Counted from the first letter of the stretch, positions 46,794 to 60,385 are shown. The stretch is 64,000 nucleotides of DNA from Ascochyta rabiei (GCF_004011695.2 NC_082416.1:682001-746000), one strand, 5' to 3'. Numbers and translations are program-made. Notes: generated from the sequence alone by a model not told the origin.

Positions 46794-48373
46794 GGCAGCT
46801 CAAGTGTGCAACAAAGAGTGGGAGAGGGAATTGCGCGCGCTCCGGGGGCGGGGGGGATCCAAATTCAAGTTCTTGACATGCTAGGTCTCACGCTGGAAAT
46901 TTGGCAACGAAAACATTGGCCACTCACCACTGTCGCTCGTCAACGGCAGCTGTACGCGCATTCGGTATCTGTGACGTGCGACTAGGCTCTCCTGGAGCCA
47001 ACGCGCCTGCCTTAGTTGTCCGTTCCGCAAAGACTAAGCAACGATCCTAGGTGGCGCTGGTGGCGGAGGTGGCGGAAGTATCCTCCTCATGCACGATTGA
47101 CAGGGACCTCAGCCGGGCGTGAACACGGACGAGACGGGCAAGACGGGCGACTGGGTGCAGCCAGCAGCAGGCTCGATTCCGGGTGGTGCTCGGTGAAGTA
47201 AGCCGAGCGTGGGCAGGGCGCCGGCTCAGGTGGGTAGGATGGGAATCAGGGCGCGAGGATGGCAAATTCTTATGGGAATTCGTATCGAGAAGCAGAGAAT
47301 CCCATGTGTTGTGTTTGGCCTGCGCCCCCTTCTTTTCGCCTCCCGGGCCCAGCCAGAGATTCGCATGGCCAGAGTGCTGGAAAGGCTCTGTCGGGAACAC
47401 CGAGGCACGAGCTAGTCTAGTCTTTTGCAGCCTGCTGCGAGCAGACCAACAAGTGCCGCGTCGTGCCAGGGCGTTCCCTAGAGCCTGAATCCATGGCTGC
47501 CACCCGGCGGATCACGGACAAGGAAGCAAGCTGGGGCGCGCACATCTCATGTCCTGTTCGCGGAGCCAATCGTCGTCCGCTCGCCTTGCACCCAAGCCGA
47601 CTCGCCGACTCGCCGACTCTCATCTCATCTCATCTCGTCTCAATGACAGTGCACTGTGCTTGTACTTGTGCGCAGTTGGCCCCAGGCCGCCATCGAAGAT
47701 GCGTGGGTAGAAGCCTTTGGGGACGGCAGAGATCAGAGATGTCAAAGTGATGCACCATTCTAGTGATTAGCCCAGGTTCGGTGGGGTAAAAGGGCCGAAT
47801 ACCGTCGGTGCTTGGACTCTCGGATGTCTTCCAGTGCTTTGGCGCGGGAAGACGGCTGCGTCCTTCAGCGGTTGGCTGGCCTGATGTCAGTTGTTTCTGC
47901 TCATGGCGTAACCCATCGACTTGCGGCGAGCCGCAGCCTCACAGAGCACACACGCACCCAGGCCCAGGCAAAGCTTTTGTACACGGTGCATATCGTGCCG
48001 TCTACGTCATTGTGGAGTCCCACCCGCTTCGCTCATCTCGAATCTCATCTCGAATCTCAGGCTCTACACGAGCACGTCAAACTTGAGAATCGGATTTCTG
48101 ACACACATCGCCCACGGAAACGGGCCGAAAACGACGAAGCGCATCGTAATGATCGTATTCTATCGAAATTTCTTTGCGTCACGCCAATACTCTCCACCGC
48201 CTGGAATGTACTCGTAGATAAAAAGCTTCCGTCTCCTTGATTGCGAGTCTTCACCAGCACGATGCGTGCTCACCGAGCACAGAGTAGCCTGCGCAGCTCT
48301 GTGATCCAGTCGACCAAACCGCCGTCAACGTTTCCACAATGAAACGGACTGCGTTGTATTGCGTCGCGCATCT
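46794..48373. other. Intergenic, no supported gene
   Basis: About 1.6 kb between the regulator's start and the chorismate synthase stop. It contains short CTCATCTCAT-like repeats near 47624-47640 and 48034-48060. Frames present are short and without domains. Confidence 0.45.
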
Positions 48374-49698
48374 CTACTTCGGTACGGGGACAACGCCCTC
48401 GAGAACAGGCAACAGGCTCCTAGCACCCGCTCTCGCCTGCTGCGCCAAGACCGCATCCATGATGACCAGCGCCGCCATAGTCTCGACAATGGGAATCGCA
48501 CGGGGCACCACACACGGGTCGTGCCGGCCCTTGGCTTCCAGAACACCGACGGACTGGTCGTACGTCGCTGTCTCCTGCGCCTGGCCGATCGTGGCAGGAG
48601 GCTTGAAGGCGACGTTGAAGTAGATGGGCGCGCCGTTGGTGATACCGCCTTGAATACCACCAGAGTTGTTGGTCTTGGTGGTGAGTCGTGGCCGTGGGTA
48701 GTTTGACGTGCCGTTGACGCCTGCTGGGACAGCGGGTGCCTTGATGAAAGCGTCGTTATGGATGGAGCCGGGTACTTGGGCGCCGCCGAAGCCAGATCCA
48801 ATCTCAAAGCCCTTGGTCGCTGGGATGGAAAGCATAGCGTGCGCAAGCTTTGCCTCCAACTTGTCAAAGCACGGCTCGCCCAACCCAGTGGGGCAGTTTC
48901 GAATGACGCATGTCACTGTGCCGCCAATGCTGTCCTCCCTGTCCTTGTACTCTCCAATCAGCTTCTCCATGCGCTCGTTGCTCTCCTCATGCGGGCACCG
49001 CACGGGCAGGAAAGAGTCGACTGTCTTGCGGTCGATGGTATCGATCATCTTCAAGTATTCGGGGTTGGTCGAGGCAGTGGGGTGTGTCGCTGTAGGAGGG
49101 AATAGGAACTCGTTGCCAACAGAGGCTGTGAACGCGACAATTTCGATACCGTAGGCCTCGCGCAGGTACTTCTCTGCGATGGCACCGGCGGCGACTCGTC
49201 CTGTACAATGTTAAGAGTGTCGGAGACGTGCGCAGGGCACGCAGCTCACCAATGGTTTCACGTGCACTGCTCCTTCCACCTCCAGAGCTAGCCTTCACAC
49301 CGTACTTCTCAAGGTAGGTCCAGTCCGCGTGACTCGGCCTGGGGTACAGGTCCATGGTCTTGTTGCCATAGTCCTTGGGGCGCTGGTTCTCATTCATGAC
49401 CTTGATGCCGATGGGTGTGCCCAGCGTGAGGCCGAACTCGGTTCCAGACTGGATCTCGACCTTGTCCTTCTCGTTTCGCGGAGTCGTGATTGCGGACTGG
49501 CCGGGTCGTCGTCGTGTCATCTGGGGCTGGATGTCGGCTTCGGTGAGAGCCATGCCGGGGGGACAGCCATCGATGATGGCACCGACACTGAGGCAGTGGG
49601 ACTCGCCATAGCTGGTGGGGTGTCAGGGAAATGTTAACTGTGTGCGCATCGCGACTGACTCACGTCGTAACCCTGAAGTGCTGGCCGAAAGTCGACAT
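48374..49698 (-). CDS. ARO2: Chorismate synthase
   Basis: Converts EPSP to chorismate, the last shikimate-pathway step (EC 4.2.3.5), using reduced FMN. Three exons: 49698-49664, 49611-49250 and 49200-48374, with introns of 52 and 49 nt. The product has 407 residues. Exon 1 is short ([11 protein letters not shown]) and the junction gives [18 protein letters not shown], the first family signature. The second signature, [21 protein letters not shown], spans intron 2. The third, [21 protein letters not shown], is near the C-terminus. [13 protein letters not shown] is also present. Fungal enzymes are bifunctional, with their own flavin reductase activity. Complete and normal in length. Confidence 0.96.
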
Positions 49699-50967
49699 GG
49701 TTGTGGTGAAGTGGTGGAGGGGTTAATCAGCTCCCTTTGTGATAATTTTGCAGTGCAGAGAGGCAACCAATGGCTCCCTTTCGTGGGTGGAAGATCGCGA
49801 GCCTATACGAGTCTTTGTGCACAGAGAAGTCTCGAATAGTGTTGCTGTTGTAATCGACGTTGGAGTCACTTCGATAATTTAATCTGGCGGGGCGGAGATT
49901 CCAGTTGGACAATGATCCGAAAATCAGCCCTAGCGCAATAGATAAAGCTGTCAGCATCATCACTTTGGTGGGAAAAGTCTTATCCACCGTACGTAAAACA
50001 GTATGGACCTGTCTTCACTAGCATCTATCGGTCTGCAGCAATAGATCACATGTGTAAATCACAGCAATGCTAAGTTCAACTGATGTGGGAAAAATCCGCC
50101 GAGCATCCCTGTCTACCCATCTACTAACTTACACCGAGTACCATGTGAGCCAGAGAAGAGGCCTCGATGTATCTCTGAATCGCTGCAGAGTCGAAGCATA
50201 GCAGTTTACGTATCCACAGCAGAAGCAGAACTGCAGTTGCATTCATCCAAAACGCACTTCAACGTCTTTTCATTCACGACGATCGTAAGACAGTAAGACC
50301 TCAATGTAAGGTATAGCTGGCTCCTTCGCAGCGGGGCGGCTGGTGCTGGTCACGCGGACCCTGCCCAGTGCATGAAGGTCGGTGGCCTTACGCAGAACGA
50401 CCAGCAGTTCTGGCGTTTGAAACCACGGTTCCGGGTGAGGTCTGGCAGAATAGGCGTGGGCATGTGGACGTGCTCCCGACCATTGACGAACAAATGAGCA
50501 AAAGAAGCGATGGATCACCTGCAACAGCGCCAAACAATGGTACCGTGGAAAAGGAACACTCAGTGTCCCTTGCAGCGCAGGAAAACTGGAGTACAAACAT
50601 ACGCGCTCTAGGTTTTCTGGAGGTCTTCAACGCCAACTTGCAGGGTTACTAGGAGGCCGTAGAGCTGTAGACGGCTCCAATGACTTCTGCGTAGCTTGCG
50701 CAGAGCTTCTGTCTATGACCAAGGCCTCCAGACAGCGCTGTTAGTGTGAAGGCTAGGGCTGTGGTGTCCGGCTTCTTCTGCGCCACAGGGGAGCATCTGG
50801 GTTAATGAGGGGATCGTGATTGAATGCACGTTGTTGGCTGTCTGGGCGAGCTTGATTCGGGAGGGCGACTAGCGTCTCGACGGACCCTGAGCTCTCTGCT
50901 CGCAAACTTTCCCCCCAACCTCGACCCATCCTCCACCCACACATACCCACCTCCGCCATCATCCATC
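49699..50967. other. Intergenic, no supported gene
   Basis: Divergent promoter space between chorismate synthase and the porin. A minus frame at 49727-49987 has a hydrophobic stretch but starts with GTG and has no known domain. Nothing else supported. Confidence 0.45.
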
Positions 50968-52254
50968 ATGACTGAATACGTCAAGGTCGAGAAGATTGTC
51001 CCCAAGTTCCCGCCGCCGGCGTTCGGCGACATCGCCAAGGCATCGAACGACGTATGTTTGGGCTCCGCCTATCTGGAGTTTGAGGGGATGCGATTGCTGA
51101 CTTGCGCGTGTTCAGCTCATCAACAAGGACTTCTACCACGCTGCCGCAGGTCCGGAAGACTCAATCGAGGCTCACTGGCGCGCGCTGACCATTTCCAGCT
51201 GCCCTCGAGGTTAAGCTCAAGGCTCCCAACGGTGTCAACTTCACCGCCAAGGGCGTCTCTCCCCACTCTGGCCCCGTCGCCTCTTCGGTAAGCACAAGCA
51301 CAAGCACACGCGCGCTCAGCGGAAGATGCGAAAGGCTAATTGAACATGCAGCTTGAGGGCAAGAAGGCTCTTTCCAACGGTACAGCACCTGCTTCCTTCA
51401 CTCCTCGTTCATTGCTACTCTATATACCCATCCTCAAGACGCGATCATTCCACTCCAGCATCTTTCACGTATCTCAACCCCCGGGCGGCAAATTCGCCGT
51501 CACGGGCTATACCATCAACTTGCTGACGACAAACTGCCCAGGCATCAGCATCACCCAGTCGTGGAACACTGCCAATGTTCTTGCTACCAAGGTCGAGCTC
51601 AACGACACCTTTGCCAGCGGCCTGAAGACCGAGGTCCTCTCCAACTTCAGCCCTGCCGCCGGCAACAAGGGCCAGAAGGTCAACTTCCACTTCAAGCAGC
51701 CCAACTTCCACGGCCGCGTCTTCGCTGACTACTCCGCCGCTGGTGCCATTGGCGCCATCGCCGATGCCGTCGTGTCCCACGAGGGCTTCGTTGTTGGTGG
51801 TGAGGTCGGCTACGACGTCCAGAAGGCTACCATCACCAAGTATAGCGCCGCTGTCGGTTACACCACCCCTCTCTACAACGCCGCCATCACTGCCACCAAC
51901 TCCCTGAGCGTCTTCTCCGCCGCCTACTACCAGAAGGTCAACCCTGCTGTCGAGGCTGGTGCCAAGGCTACCTGGGACTCCAAGTCTGGCTCCAACGTCG
52001 GTCTTGAGCTTGCTGCCAAGTACAAGCTCGACCCTGCCTCGTTCGCCAAGGTACGTATCGCTCACAGAGCTTGCCCCATGTTCTGCTGGACTAACGATAT
52101 CTAGGCCAAGATCAACAACCTCGGCATTGCCTCCCTCGCCTACAACACCAAGGTCAACAGCGGTCTGACCTTTGGTATTGGTGGCTCTTTCGATACCCAG
52201 AAGTTGAACGAGGCCGGCCACAAGCTCGGCACCAGTTTCACCTTTGAGGGTTGA
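50968..52254 (+). CDS. POR1: Mitochondrial outer-membrane porin (VDAC)
   Basis: Voltage-dependent anion channel, a 19-strand beta barrel passing metabolites through the outer membrane. Six exons: 50968-51051, 51116-51149, 51199-51287, 51352-51379, 51542-52050 and 52105-52254; 297 residues. Core motifs: FGDIAKASNDLINKDFYHAAA, AALEVKLKAPNGVNF, ITQSWNTANVLATKVEL, HEGFVVGGEVGYDVQKA, KATWDSKSGSNVGLELA and GGSFDTQKLNEAGHKLGTSF. The first 14 residues (MTEYVKVEKIVPKF) precede the usual MxxPAFxDIAK start, and no closer ATG exists. The 28-nt exon 4 and the 162-nt, stop-free, 3n intron 4 are unusual. Strong codon bias suggests high expression and explains a long antisense open frame. Confidence 0.94.
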
Positions 52255-52451
52255 GCGGATGATGTGTGTATAGTAGGAGGGGGGGAGACCGTGATCGTTC
52301 TAGATTCCTTTTGGTTCTGTAGCGAAGCGCCTCAGTCTGCGATGCAGTGAGGGACTGTCGTATGGCTTTCTAGCATGTACAACATGATCTCAATGCAAGA
52401 ATTTTGAAAAACAAATGGTGTCGGCACCCGTCTTGATCTGAGTGCCAGAGC

Positions 52452-53330
52452 CTATGCTGCAGCCCTCGACTTTAGTTTTGCGCTGCTATGTTCCTTGTCT
52501 TCAAATATCTTTACAGTTGCGCCAATGATGGCTACGATGCCCGAGACGGTCAGGAAGTTGAGCAGCATGTCCCCCCTAGCATAGTCCTCGTCTCTACGGT
52601 GTAGTCGGGAGCGCTTTCGACCCTTCTGTATGTGTTCGTGGACCTGCTCGTGCGTCTCCTTGTGTCGTACGTCGTCAAAATGCGGCACTTGGTGGCCCTG
52701 ACGCTGCTGTCCCGGACCATAGCCTCCCTGTTCGCCGTAGCTCTCTGGACCAGCTTCCTTGCCCCCGGCGTTCGGATCGTGGTGCGCATACTCGGCTCTC
52801 TTTGCGCCATGTCGCCCGTAGCCGCCGCTGTTGTAGAAGCTGGGCGGCGGTCCACGGAACGTGCCTCTCTTCTTGTTCAGTCCAGTGGCCGGGCGGGAGC
52901 CTGCGTAGCCCGCTGAGCTGTAGCTTCCCTGGGGCTGGCCAGGTCCGCTACCTCGACCCCATCCGGAGCGTCGCTCGCTCTGGTGCAGCTGCGCATCGTA
53001 CTGCGCGCGCTTCTCGGGCACCGAGAGCGTGTGGTAGGCTTCACTGATTGCGACAAAGCGGGTCGACGCGGTAGGGTCGTCCTTGTTGTGGTCTGGGTGG
53101 TTCTTCTTGGACAGCGCATAAAATTGCCGTTTGATCTCCTTTGCATCGGCCGTGGTTGCGACCTGCAGTGTCTCGTAGTGGCTCGGAGCGCTATCGGAGA
53201 GACGAGGCGCTGTCGCGGAGAAGAAGCGGAATCGCGGGCGCTCCAGGAGCACGGGGCGCTGCAAGCACGAGCGACATGTCCCTTGCGGGCGCGCCAGTGG
53301 CCGGATGAAGGAGGGAGGGCGGGGTGGCAT
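52452..53330 (-). CDS. Mitochondrial J-domain (DnaJ-like) membrane protein
   Basis: Single exon, 292 residues. The N-terminus is Arg/Pro-rich without acidic residues (MPPRPPSFIRPLARPQGTCR), a likely mitochondrial presequence. The J domain covers about 50-116: HYETLQVATTADAKEIKRQF, the HPD motif in KKNHPDHNKDD, then FVAISEAYHTLSVPEKRAQYD. A Gly/Tyr-rich linker follows. Near the C-terminus is one membrane segment (MLLNFLTVSGIVAIIGATV) and a charged tail. It would recruit an Hsp70 at a mitochondrial membrane; the layout resembles yeast J proteins of the inner membrane. It diverges from the MAP2 gene, with 307 bp between ATGs. Confidence 0.9.
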   Translation of the reverse strand: MPPRPPSFIRPLARPQGTCRSCLQRPVLLERPRFRFFSATAPRLSDSAPSHYETLQVATTADAKEIKRQFYALSKKNHPDHNKDDPTASTRFVAISEAYHTLSVPEKRAQYDAQLHQSERRSGWGRGSGPGQPQGSYSSAGYAGSRPATGLNKKRGTFRGPPPSFYNSGGYGRHGAKRAEYAHHDPNAGGKEAGPESYGEQGGYGPGQQRQGHQVPHFDDVRHKETHEQVHEHIQKGRKRSRLHRRDEDYARGDMLLNFLTVSGIVAIIGATVKIFEDKEHSSAKLKSRAAA

Positions 53331-53637
53331 TGCCCATTCCGAGTGGCAGGAAGGTTTCCAGGAGAGAACGCGAGCGACAAACCGAGCGTCGAGCGAGGCC
53401 CTTCTCTGATCTCTGATGTCATGACCACGACCGTGACGAGCCGGCTCTAACGCCTAACGCCTAACGCCCAACGCAGGGTGGCAGTAGCCGAGCGCTGCTG
53501 GACTAGCACCAGCACTAGCACAAGCGTGGTTAGTCGTCACTTGTGGGTATGCCGCATGGAAGGTGCGGAATTCGGGGCTCGAGCGAAAGAACAAAAGCCC
53601 GCTTTCTTGCGCGACTACCATCGTCACGCAACACACC
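53331..53637. promoter_or_regulatory. Bidirectional promoter region, J protein / MAP2
   Basis: 307 bp between two divergent ATGs. It has a direct repeat of AACGCCTAACGCC type at 53450-53473 and an AGCACTAGCAC-like repeat at 53506-53522. No TATA box obvious. Confidence 0.45.
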
Positions 53638-55263
<1,626 letters not shown>

Positions 55264-55322
55264 TAAGCCTGTTCCTGCTTCTTCGTTATCCGGTATCTGC
55301 ACTTCATTAGTTCAACCTCATT

Positions 55323-56149
55323 CTAAATCTCAGCAACGTGAACGCACAGGAAAAGTCTCTCCTTGGACCAAATCTCTCTATCAGGATCATCATCTACCTC
55401 CTTCACATCAAACATCTTGCCTGCCGTTTTCATAAACGTCAAGTCTGCTCTCCTCCTCCTCTTGAAGCAGAAGTAGCACACTGTATTGGGTCCAATGATG
55501 TCTTTGAGCGTTTGCTGTAGCAAGGGAAAGGCGGGTTCAAAGTAGACACAATCAGCTGCTAGAACCACATCTGGGTGTTGTGGCAGTCCAGACGGTGTTG
55601 GCTGGCCCCAGTCGTATAACGAAGCCGAGACGCGCGAAGAGAGGTCGTTGAGAGCGATGTTCTTTTTCATAAGTTCGAACATCTCGTCCTGGTCGGTGAT
55701 GTGCAGGGTTGTGGTTACCTTACAGCCAACGGCTACGGCTAGGCTGTTAGTCGAATTGGGGTCAGCTTCGTGCTCAGCGTTTCGTGGGTTGGATGTTCTG
55801 TAGGAGTTCGTTGGAAAGCCTTACCCAACAAGCCCACCTCCAGCGCCGAGTTCGACGCTGTTGATGTTAGTATCAAACTCGAAGCTTGGAATTCATGCGG
55901 GACCTACATCGTCTTCCCCTCAAGGTCATCCTTGTGCTTCCTGAGCATATATTTGCCGAGCACCATGCCTGCTGGCCACAGCTGTCCACCACATCCATTC
56001 TTGAGATCCTCGTAAACCTTCAGTGGGGGCGATAGTACGCCATCAAAATCTACTTCCGCCACCCCAGCTGATTTGATAGGCGCTGGCGGCACATAGTCTA
56101 GCTGGTGAGCACCGAAGATGTCGTTTTCTTCGTCGTCGGAGGCCGTCAT
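55323..56149 (-). CDS. EFM6: Protein-lysine N-methyltransferase Efm6-like
   Basis: A seven-beta-strand methyltransferase of the METTL21/Efm6 group; yeast Efm6 methylates elongation factor 1A. Three exons: 56149-55908, 55857-55825 (only 33 nt) and 55743-55323; introns of 50 nt (with ACTAAC) and 81 nt; 231 residues. SAM-binding motif I is split over exons 1-3: LEGKTIVELGAGGGLVGLAVAVG. Acidic motif II is HITDQDEMFELM. Substrate-site DxxF-like motif: VVLAADCVYFEPAFPLL. The N-terminal SPPLKVYEDLKNGCGGQLWPAG is a family feature. It converges with the MAP2 gene, with 225 bp between stops. Confidence 0.9.
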
Positions 56150-56634
56150 GTTTGTGCGGTGTGGTATGATTGGAAGGTATGAAGGTACATTTTGTCGAGG
56201 TCTAGATCGATTCGGCTAGTGTGAGCGAGTGGGGCTTACAACTTCATCCTTCTTGCTTCTTCCATCCGCGACCTTTCCATACAATGCGCATCAATTCCGC
56301 TTTACGAGCTACACACAAACCGGAAACTATGAGGATCTAGGTTCGACTAAGATACCTCATTGCGCTTCTAAGAGCCGCTTTAAACGCGTCGTATCACAGC
56401 TTGTGGAGATGATTCCTTATCGTTCTTATCAGTGCGCCGTATCCAATCCTGTGGAGGCTACAGCGCATATCGAAAGAGGAGATGAGCTGTAAGCTCAACC
56501 GAGGGTACCTGAGATCATGCATATACAGCTGGACCGGTTCTTCTCAACGACATCCGTTTGCTTGACACATACTGCTCGTGTTAGGGGCTGTCGAGCGTCC
56601 TTTGCAGTCTTGTTCTTTATATACGTGAGCCACC
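56150..56634. other. Intergenic, divergent promoters
   Basis: 485 bp between the EFM6 start and the ammonium transporter start. No gene; the transporter ATG has a GCCACCATGG context. Confidence 0.5.
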
Positions 56635-58186
56635 ATGGGTCTTCCTACGGAGGTGTTGAAAGCCTGGGAGGCGTGCGACCGTACGGATACGCTGTTTGTG
56701 CTAGTCTGTTGCGTCTTCTGTACGTTTCGTTCATACTACCAACTTCTAAGTGCTTAGTCGTTACCTTGGTCTACATGCTCTCGCCATACTCATCGTCATG
56801 TCCTAGGCTGGGGCATCATCCCTGCGGTCGGTATAGCCTATTCTGGCTACACCACTCGATCCAACTCTCTCTCCGCCATTATACCTTCCATCCTAGCAGT
56901 CATCGTTTGTACGATCCAATGGTTCCTCATCGGCTACACCCTTACCTACAGCGAAGGAGGTCCTATATTTGGCGATTTCACATACGCTTTTCACAGAGGC
57001 GTGCTGTCAGAGCCTGTCGGTACCATTCCAGCAATTCTGTTCAGCTTCTTCCAACTGGTGTTTCAGGCCACAGTCTGCGCAATCGCTGTTGGTGGAGCAT
57101 GCGAACGAGGAAGGATACTACCACTGATTCCTTTCATATTCGTAGGGCCCGGACAACCCACCTTGAATGAACAAAGCCACTGATACATAGTCTAGCTCTG
57201 GTCCACGTTCGTATACAACCCCCTTGCGCACATGGTATGGGGCGGCGGCTTCCTTCAAAACCTCGGTGTCGTCGACTTCGCCGGCGGTACACCTGTGCAC
57301 ATCAACTCCGGAGCGACATGTACAGCGCTCAGCGTTTACCTCTCCTATCCACTCTTCCGCTCTAAACGCTCCTCGACCCGCACCCCTTCTCATCTGGTAG
57401 TTCACCGACCAGTGAACTCGCTGTGTCAATTGCTCGCCATGATCAGCATCTGGGGCTCTTGGCTAGCCTTCGACGCCGGGACAACGCTAGCATTCAACTT
57501 CAAGTCCGTCATGGCGCTTTGCGTCACCAACCTCTGTGCTGCAAGTGGTGCACTGACATGGATGCTGCACACATACATTGAAGTGGGCCGCTGGAGTCTG
57601 GATTCCTGTTTCATGGGGGCAATCTCCGGGCTGATTATGGTTACGCCGTCAGCAGGCTTCGTCGACATGCCGTCCGCAATGGCATTTGGAATCGTCGGTG
57701 CGCTGTTCTGTCGCCAGATGTTGCGGATTAAATATACAGATTTTGCGCGACGGTGGCGCTGGGTTGATCATGGCGACACGTTTGCCACGCATTGTCTGGG
57801 CGGGTTCCTAGCCACTATTGGGACGGGGTTTCTGGCGAGGAAGGACGTTGCGGGTTACGACGGCGTGACTGAAATTGTGGGGGGCGTTTTCTTCGACGGC
57901 AACGTGCGACAGCTTGGTATCCAGGTCGTGGAGGCGACCGTAGGCTTCACGTGGTCTTTTGTCGGGAGCTATGTAATCTACGCGCTGATTGACTGCGTAC
58001 CTCGGTTTGAGGTATTGGCCGAGGACAAGTGAATAGTCAATCCGACGTTGTTCGATACCAGCTAACGCGCCGCAGGGACATCATCGCAGGTCTGGATGCA
58101 AGCCAGATGGATGAGGAGACGCTATGGACCGAGACTCAAAAGTACTCGCCATTCGCAGAGCCTACCGGTGAACTACATCTCGACTA
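56635..58186 (+). CDS. Ammonium transporter (Amt/Mep family)
   Basis: A plasma-membrane ammonium channel/transporter, eleven helices. Four exons: 56635-56719, 56807-57141, 57196-58028 and 58075-58186; introns of 87, 54 and 46 nt; 454 residues. The ATG sits in a GCCACCATGG context. Pore features: twin-His positions in GGTPVHINSGAT and in DTFATHCLGG; WLAFDAGTTLAFNFKS and PSAGFVDMPSAMAFGIVG are family-like. The N-terminal part differs from classical MepA (IIPAVGIAYSGYT instead of PGLGFFYGG), as in a separate fungal Amt-like clade. The C-terminal tail is short (TGELHLD). Expression is probably nitrogen-regulated; the sequence does not prove this. Confidence 0.9.
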
Positions 58187-59248
58187 GCAAGACCAAGCTC
58201 ACATTCAGACAAAACGACAGCCTGCCAGAGGTGTCAGAGCACGCATCCTTACCCTGAGGAGTATAGCCGGTGTCCAGAGCACCGAACGTTTGGCGTTAGT
58301 TACATCGAATTTGCTAAACCAAATACCTCTCTTTGATTAGCCAGTAGATCTGCTACTATTTTGGATAAGTGCTAGGGAACCTCTACTTACCCCTACCTCT
58401 AACTTATCTCTACCTCTACCCCTTAGGCGACCTCTACCGCCCCTTTGTTACGTAGCGGAATTCTCTACGCACGGGTAAACTTGAGCTAAACCGCATGAAT
58501 CTGGCGTTTTGAAGGCTGTAGTGTAGATGGTTAGGAGGTAGAAGAGTACCTGTTAAGTGCTAAAAGTAAATGAGTACTCTGTAGGGAGCAAGAACACTAG
58601 AGTTATATCTAGTAAGCAGATGGAAGCGAGAAAAGTCAGCCTTAGGTTGCACAAAACACGTTCAGTACACTAAGCGCTAAGAGATGCCTGTTCGGTGTCC
58701 TGGAAACCGACTTTACTCCGTAGGGCTTGCTTCACCTTATCGTGCTGTGCTGTCTTACACCCTAGTCCAATATAAATTCAAAGGTTCGAAGGATGCGCTA
58801 CCAGGGGTTCGTCTTATCGGCCCTTTAACACACACCGCATCGGCACGCATACACCGAACGACTTACGAACTGGTGATATGTGAGCTTGGACAGTAACAAT
58901 TGACTCGAGACTGCCAAGCGATCTTGGCGGGCTCGCTCGCTGTAATGGGTGTTGGCGGTGTTTGGGTGTTCGTACAATGGGTATGGCCATGCGCTTCTGA
59001 GCGTGTCATGGAATCCCAGAGAGGCTTGTTCAAAGACGATATCTGTAAGAAAGAGTTAATGGTTATCAGGATAGCATCACGCAGATCATTAGGTATGTTG
59101 GAGCATGATTGTTGAAAACAAATCTGAAGTGGTATATGTGAAGAAGTCTGAACTATGTACAAAGAATGAAGTTATCTACTACCCCGCTTTAGCGGACAAA
59201 ACCTGTTGGTCCTCCTAGCCACGGCCCAAAAAAGGATGGGCGAAGAGC
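58187..59248. other. Intergenic, partly repeat-like
   Basis: About 1.06 kb between converging genes. 58370-58660 has low-complexity TACCCCTACCTCTA-type steps and AT-rich, TAG/TAA-dense sequence; it looks like a decayed repeat. No coding frame supported. Confidence 0.45.
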
Positions 59249-60385
59249 TTAGATGCGTCCGTAACCGGCAGTGTTGACAAGGTTCTTGACCGAAGAGGCG
59301 GCGGAAGCAGCAGCAACGTTCTTGCCCTTGAAGCTGGAGAGGAAGCTGGTGTCGGAGCCGGCAAGAGTGCCAGAGCTACCGTGGGCGTTCAGCTCGCAGT
59401 TGTGGCCGAGGTAGGTCTTGCACTGAGAGTTGAGGGAAGCAGAACCGGCAGCGAAGACCTTGCCAGGGAGACCAGCCTGCGCAGGAGCATCGACGTTCTG
59501 GAAGACGTTACCCTCAGCGAGGATTTTGGAACCAGAGTCGGCCTCGAAAGCGTGAGAAATGGCATAGAAGTAGTTGTTGACGGCGTGGAGGAGGGTGTTG
59601 CCAGCAACCTTGGGGGAGCGGCCAGAGGTGTGGTGGACGTAGTTGTTCTTGAAGGTGACCATGTCGGAGGAACCAGTGAAGTACAAGCCCCAGTAATGGC
59701 GACCGTCGCAGGTGGCAGACCAGGACGAGGCACCGTTGATCTCGTTGTTGGAGATGGTGACGCGGTTGGAGGCAGAGTTACCAAGGACAATGTGCTGACG
59801 GGCAATCAGGTCGGTGGTAACGTGGTCAATCCAGATGAGGTCAGCACCGTCGATGGTGATAGCATCACCACCCCAGACGTAGGCGGGGTTGATGTCAGTG
59901 AAACGGACGTTCTGGATGATAACGTTCTTGGTGTTGGAGACGATGCGGACACCCTTGCCCTTGATGACACCCTTGGAGCCCTGGCCGATCAGGGACTTGT
60001 TGGAGCCGACGGTCATGCCGAGGACACCGGCCTTGTCGTACTTGATGCCGGAGACCTTGGGGGCGTTGGGCTGGTAGTTGTCACACCAGCCATCCTTGTT
60101 GATGGCCTTCTGGCATGTAGAGCCAGTTCCCCAGGGAGCGCAGCCAGCAGAGGTGGCGGTACCTTCAGTTCCGGTGAAGTCGAAGGTCTTGGTCAAGACA
60201 ATGACACGGGGAGACGAGTCGGCAAGGTAGCTGATGAGCTGAGCGGTGGTGGAAGGGTAGACGGGCGCAGCTTTACCGCCACCTGTGACGCCCTTGGCGA
60301 AACCCTCGGCAGCTCCCTTAACGGCATCAGCACCGAGGGCAGAGCCAACAAGCGCCGCAGCGGCGGCGAAGAGGGAGAACTTCAT
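59249..60385 (-). CDS. Secreted pectin lyase (PL1)
   Basis: Cleaves methyl-esterified pectin by beta-elimination (EC 4.2.2.10), outside the cell. Single exon, 378 residues, the usual pectin lyase length. Signal peptide [18 protein letters not shown]. Parallel beta-helix signatures: [59 protein letters not shown] and [16 protein letters not shown], which carries the catalytic Arg. Cysteines near 82, 91 and 101 and in [10 protein letters not shown] fit family disulfides. The ATG at 60385 opens the signal peptide. Strong codon bias gives a 340-codon antisense frame, which is an artefact. A plant-tissue lifestyle (pathogen, endophyte or saprobe) is consistent but not proven. Confidence 0.95.
   Translation of the reverse strand: MKFSLFAAAAALVGSALGADAVKGAAEGFAKGVTGGGKAAPVYPSTTAQLISYLADSSPRVIVLTKTFDFTGTEGTATSAGCAPWGTGSTCQKAINKDGWCDNYQPNAPKVSGIKYDKAGVLGMTVGSNKSLIGQGSKGVIKGKGVRIVSNTKNVIIQNVRFTDINPAYVWGGDAITIDGADLIWIDHVTTDLIARQHIVLGNSASNRVTISNNEINGASSWSATCDGRHYWGLYFTGSSDMVTFKNNYVHHTSGRSPKVAGNTLLHAVNNYFYAISHAFEADSGSKILAEGNVFQNVDAPAQAGLPGKVFAAGSASLNSQCKTYLGHNCELNAHGSSGTLAGSDTSFLSSFKGKNVAAASAASSVKNLVNTAGYGRI

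Noticed and set aside
49727..49987. Minus-strand frame with a hydrophobic N-terminus upstream of chorismate synthase
   Set aside because: Starts with GTG, no homology recognised, lies in the promoter region.
51445..52221. 258-codon minus-strand frame opposite VDAC
   Set aside because: Antisense artefact; VDAC signatures are on the plus strand.
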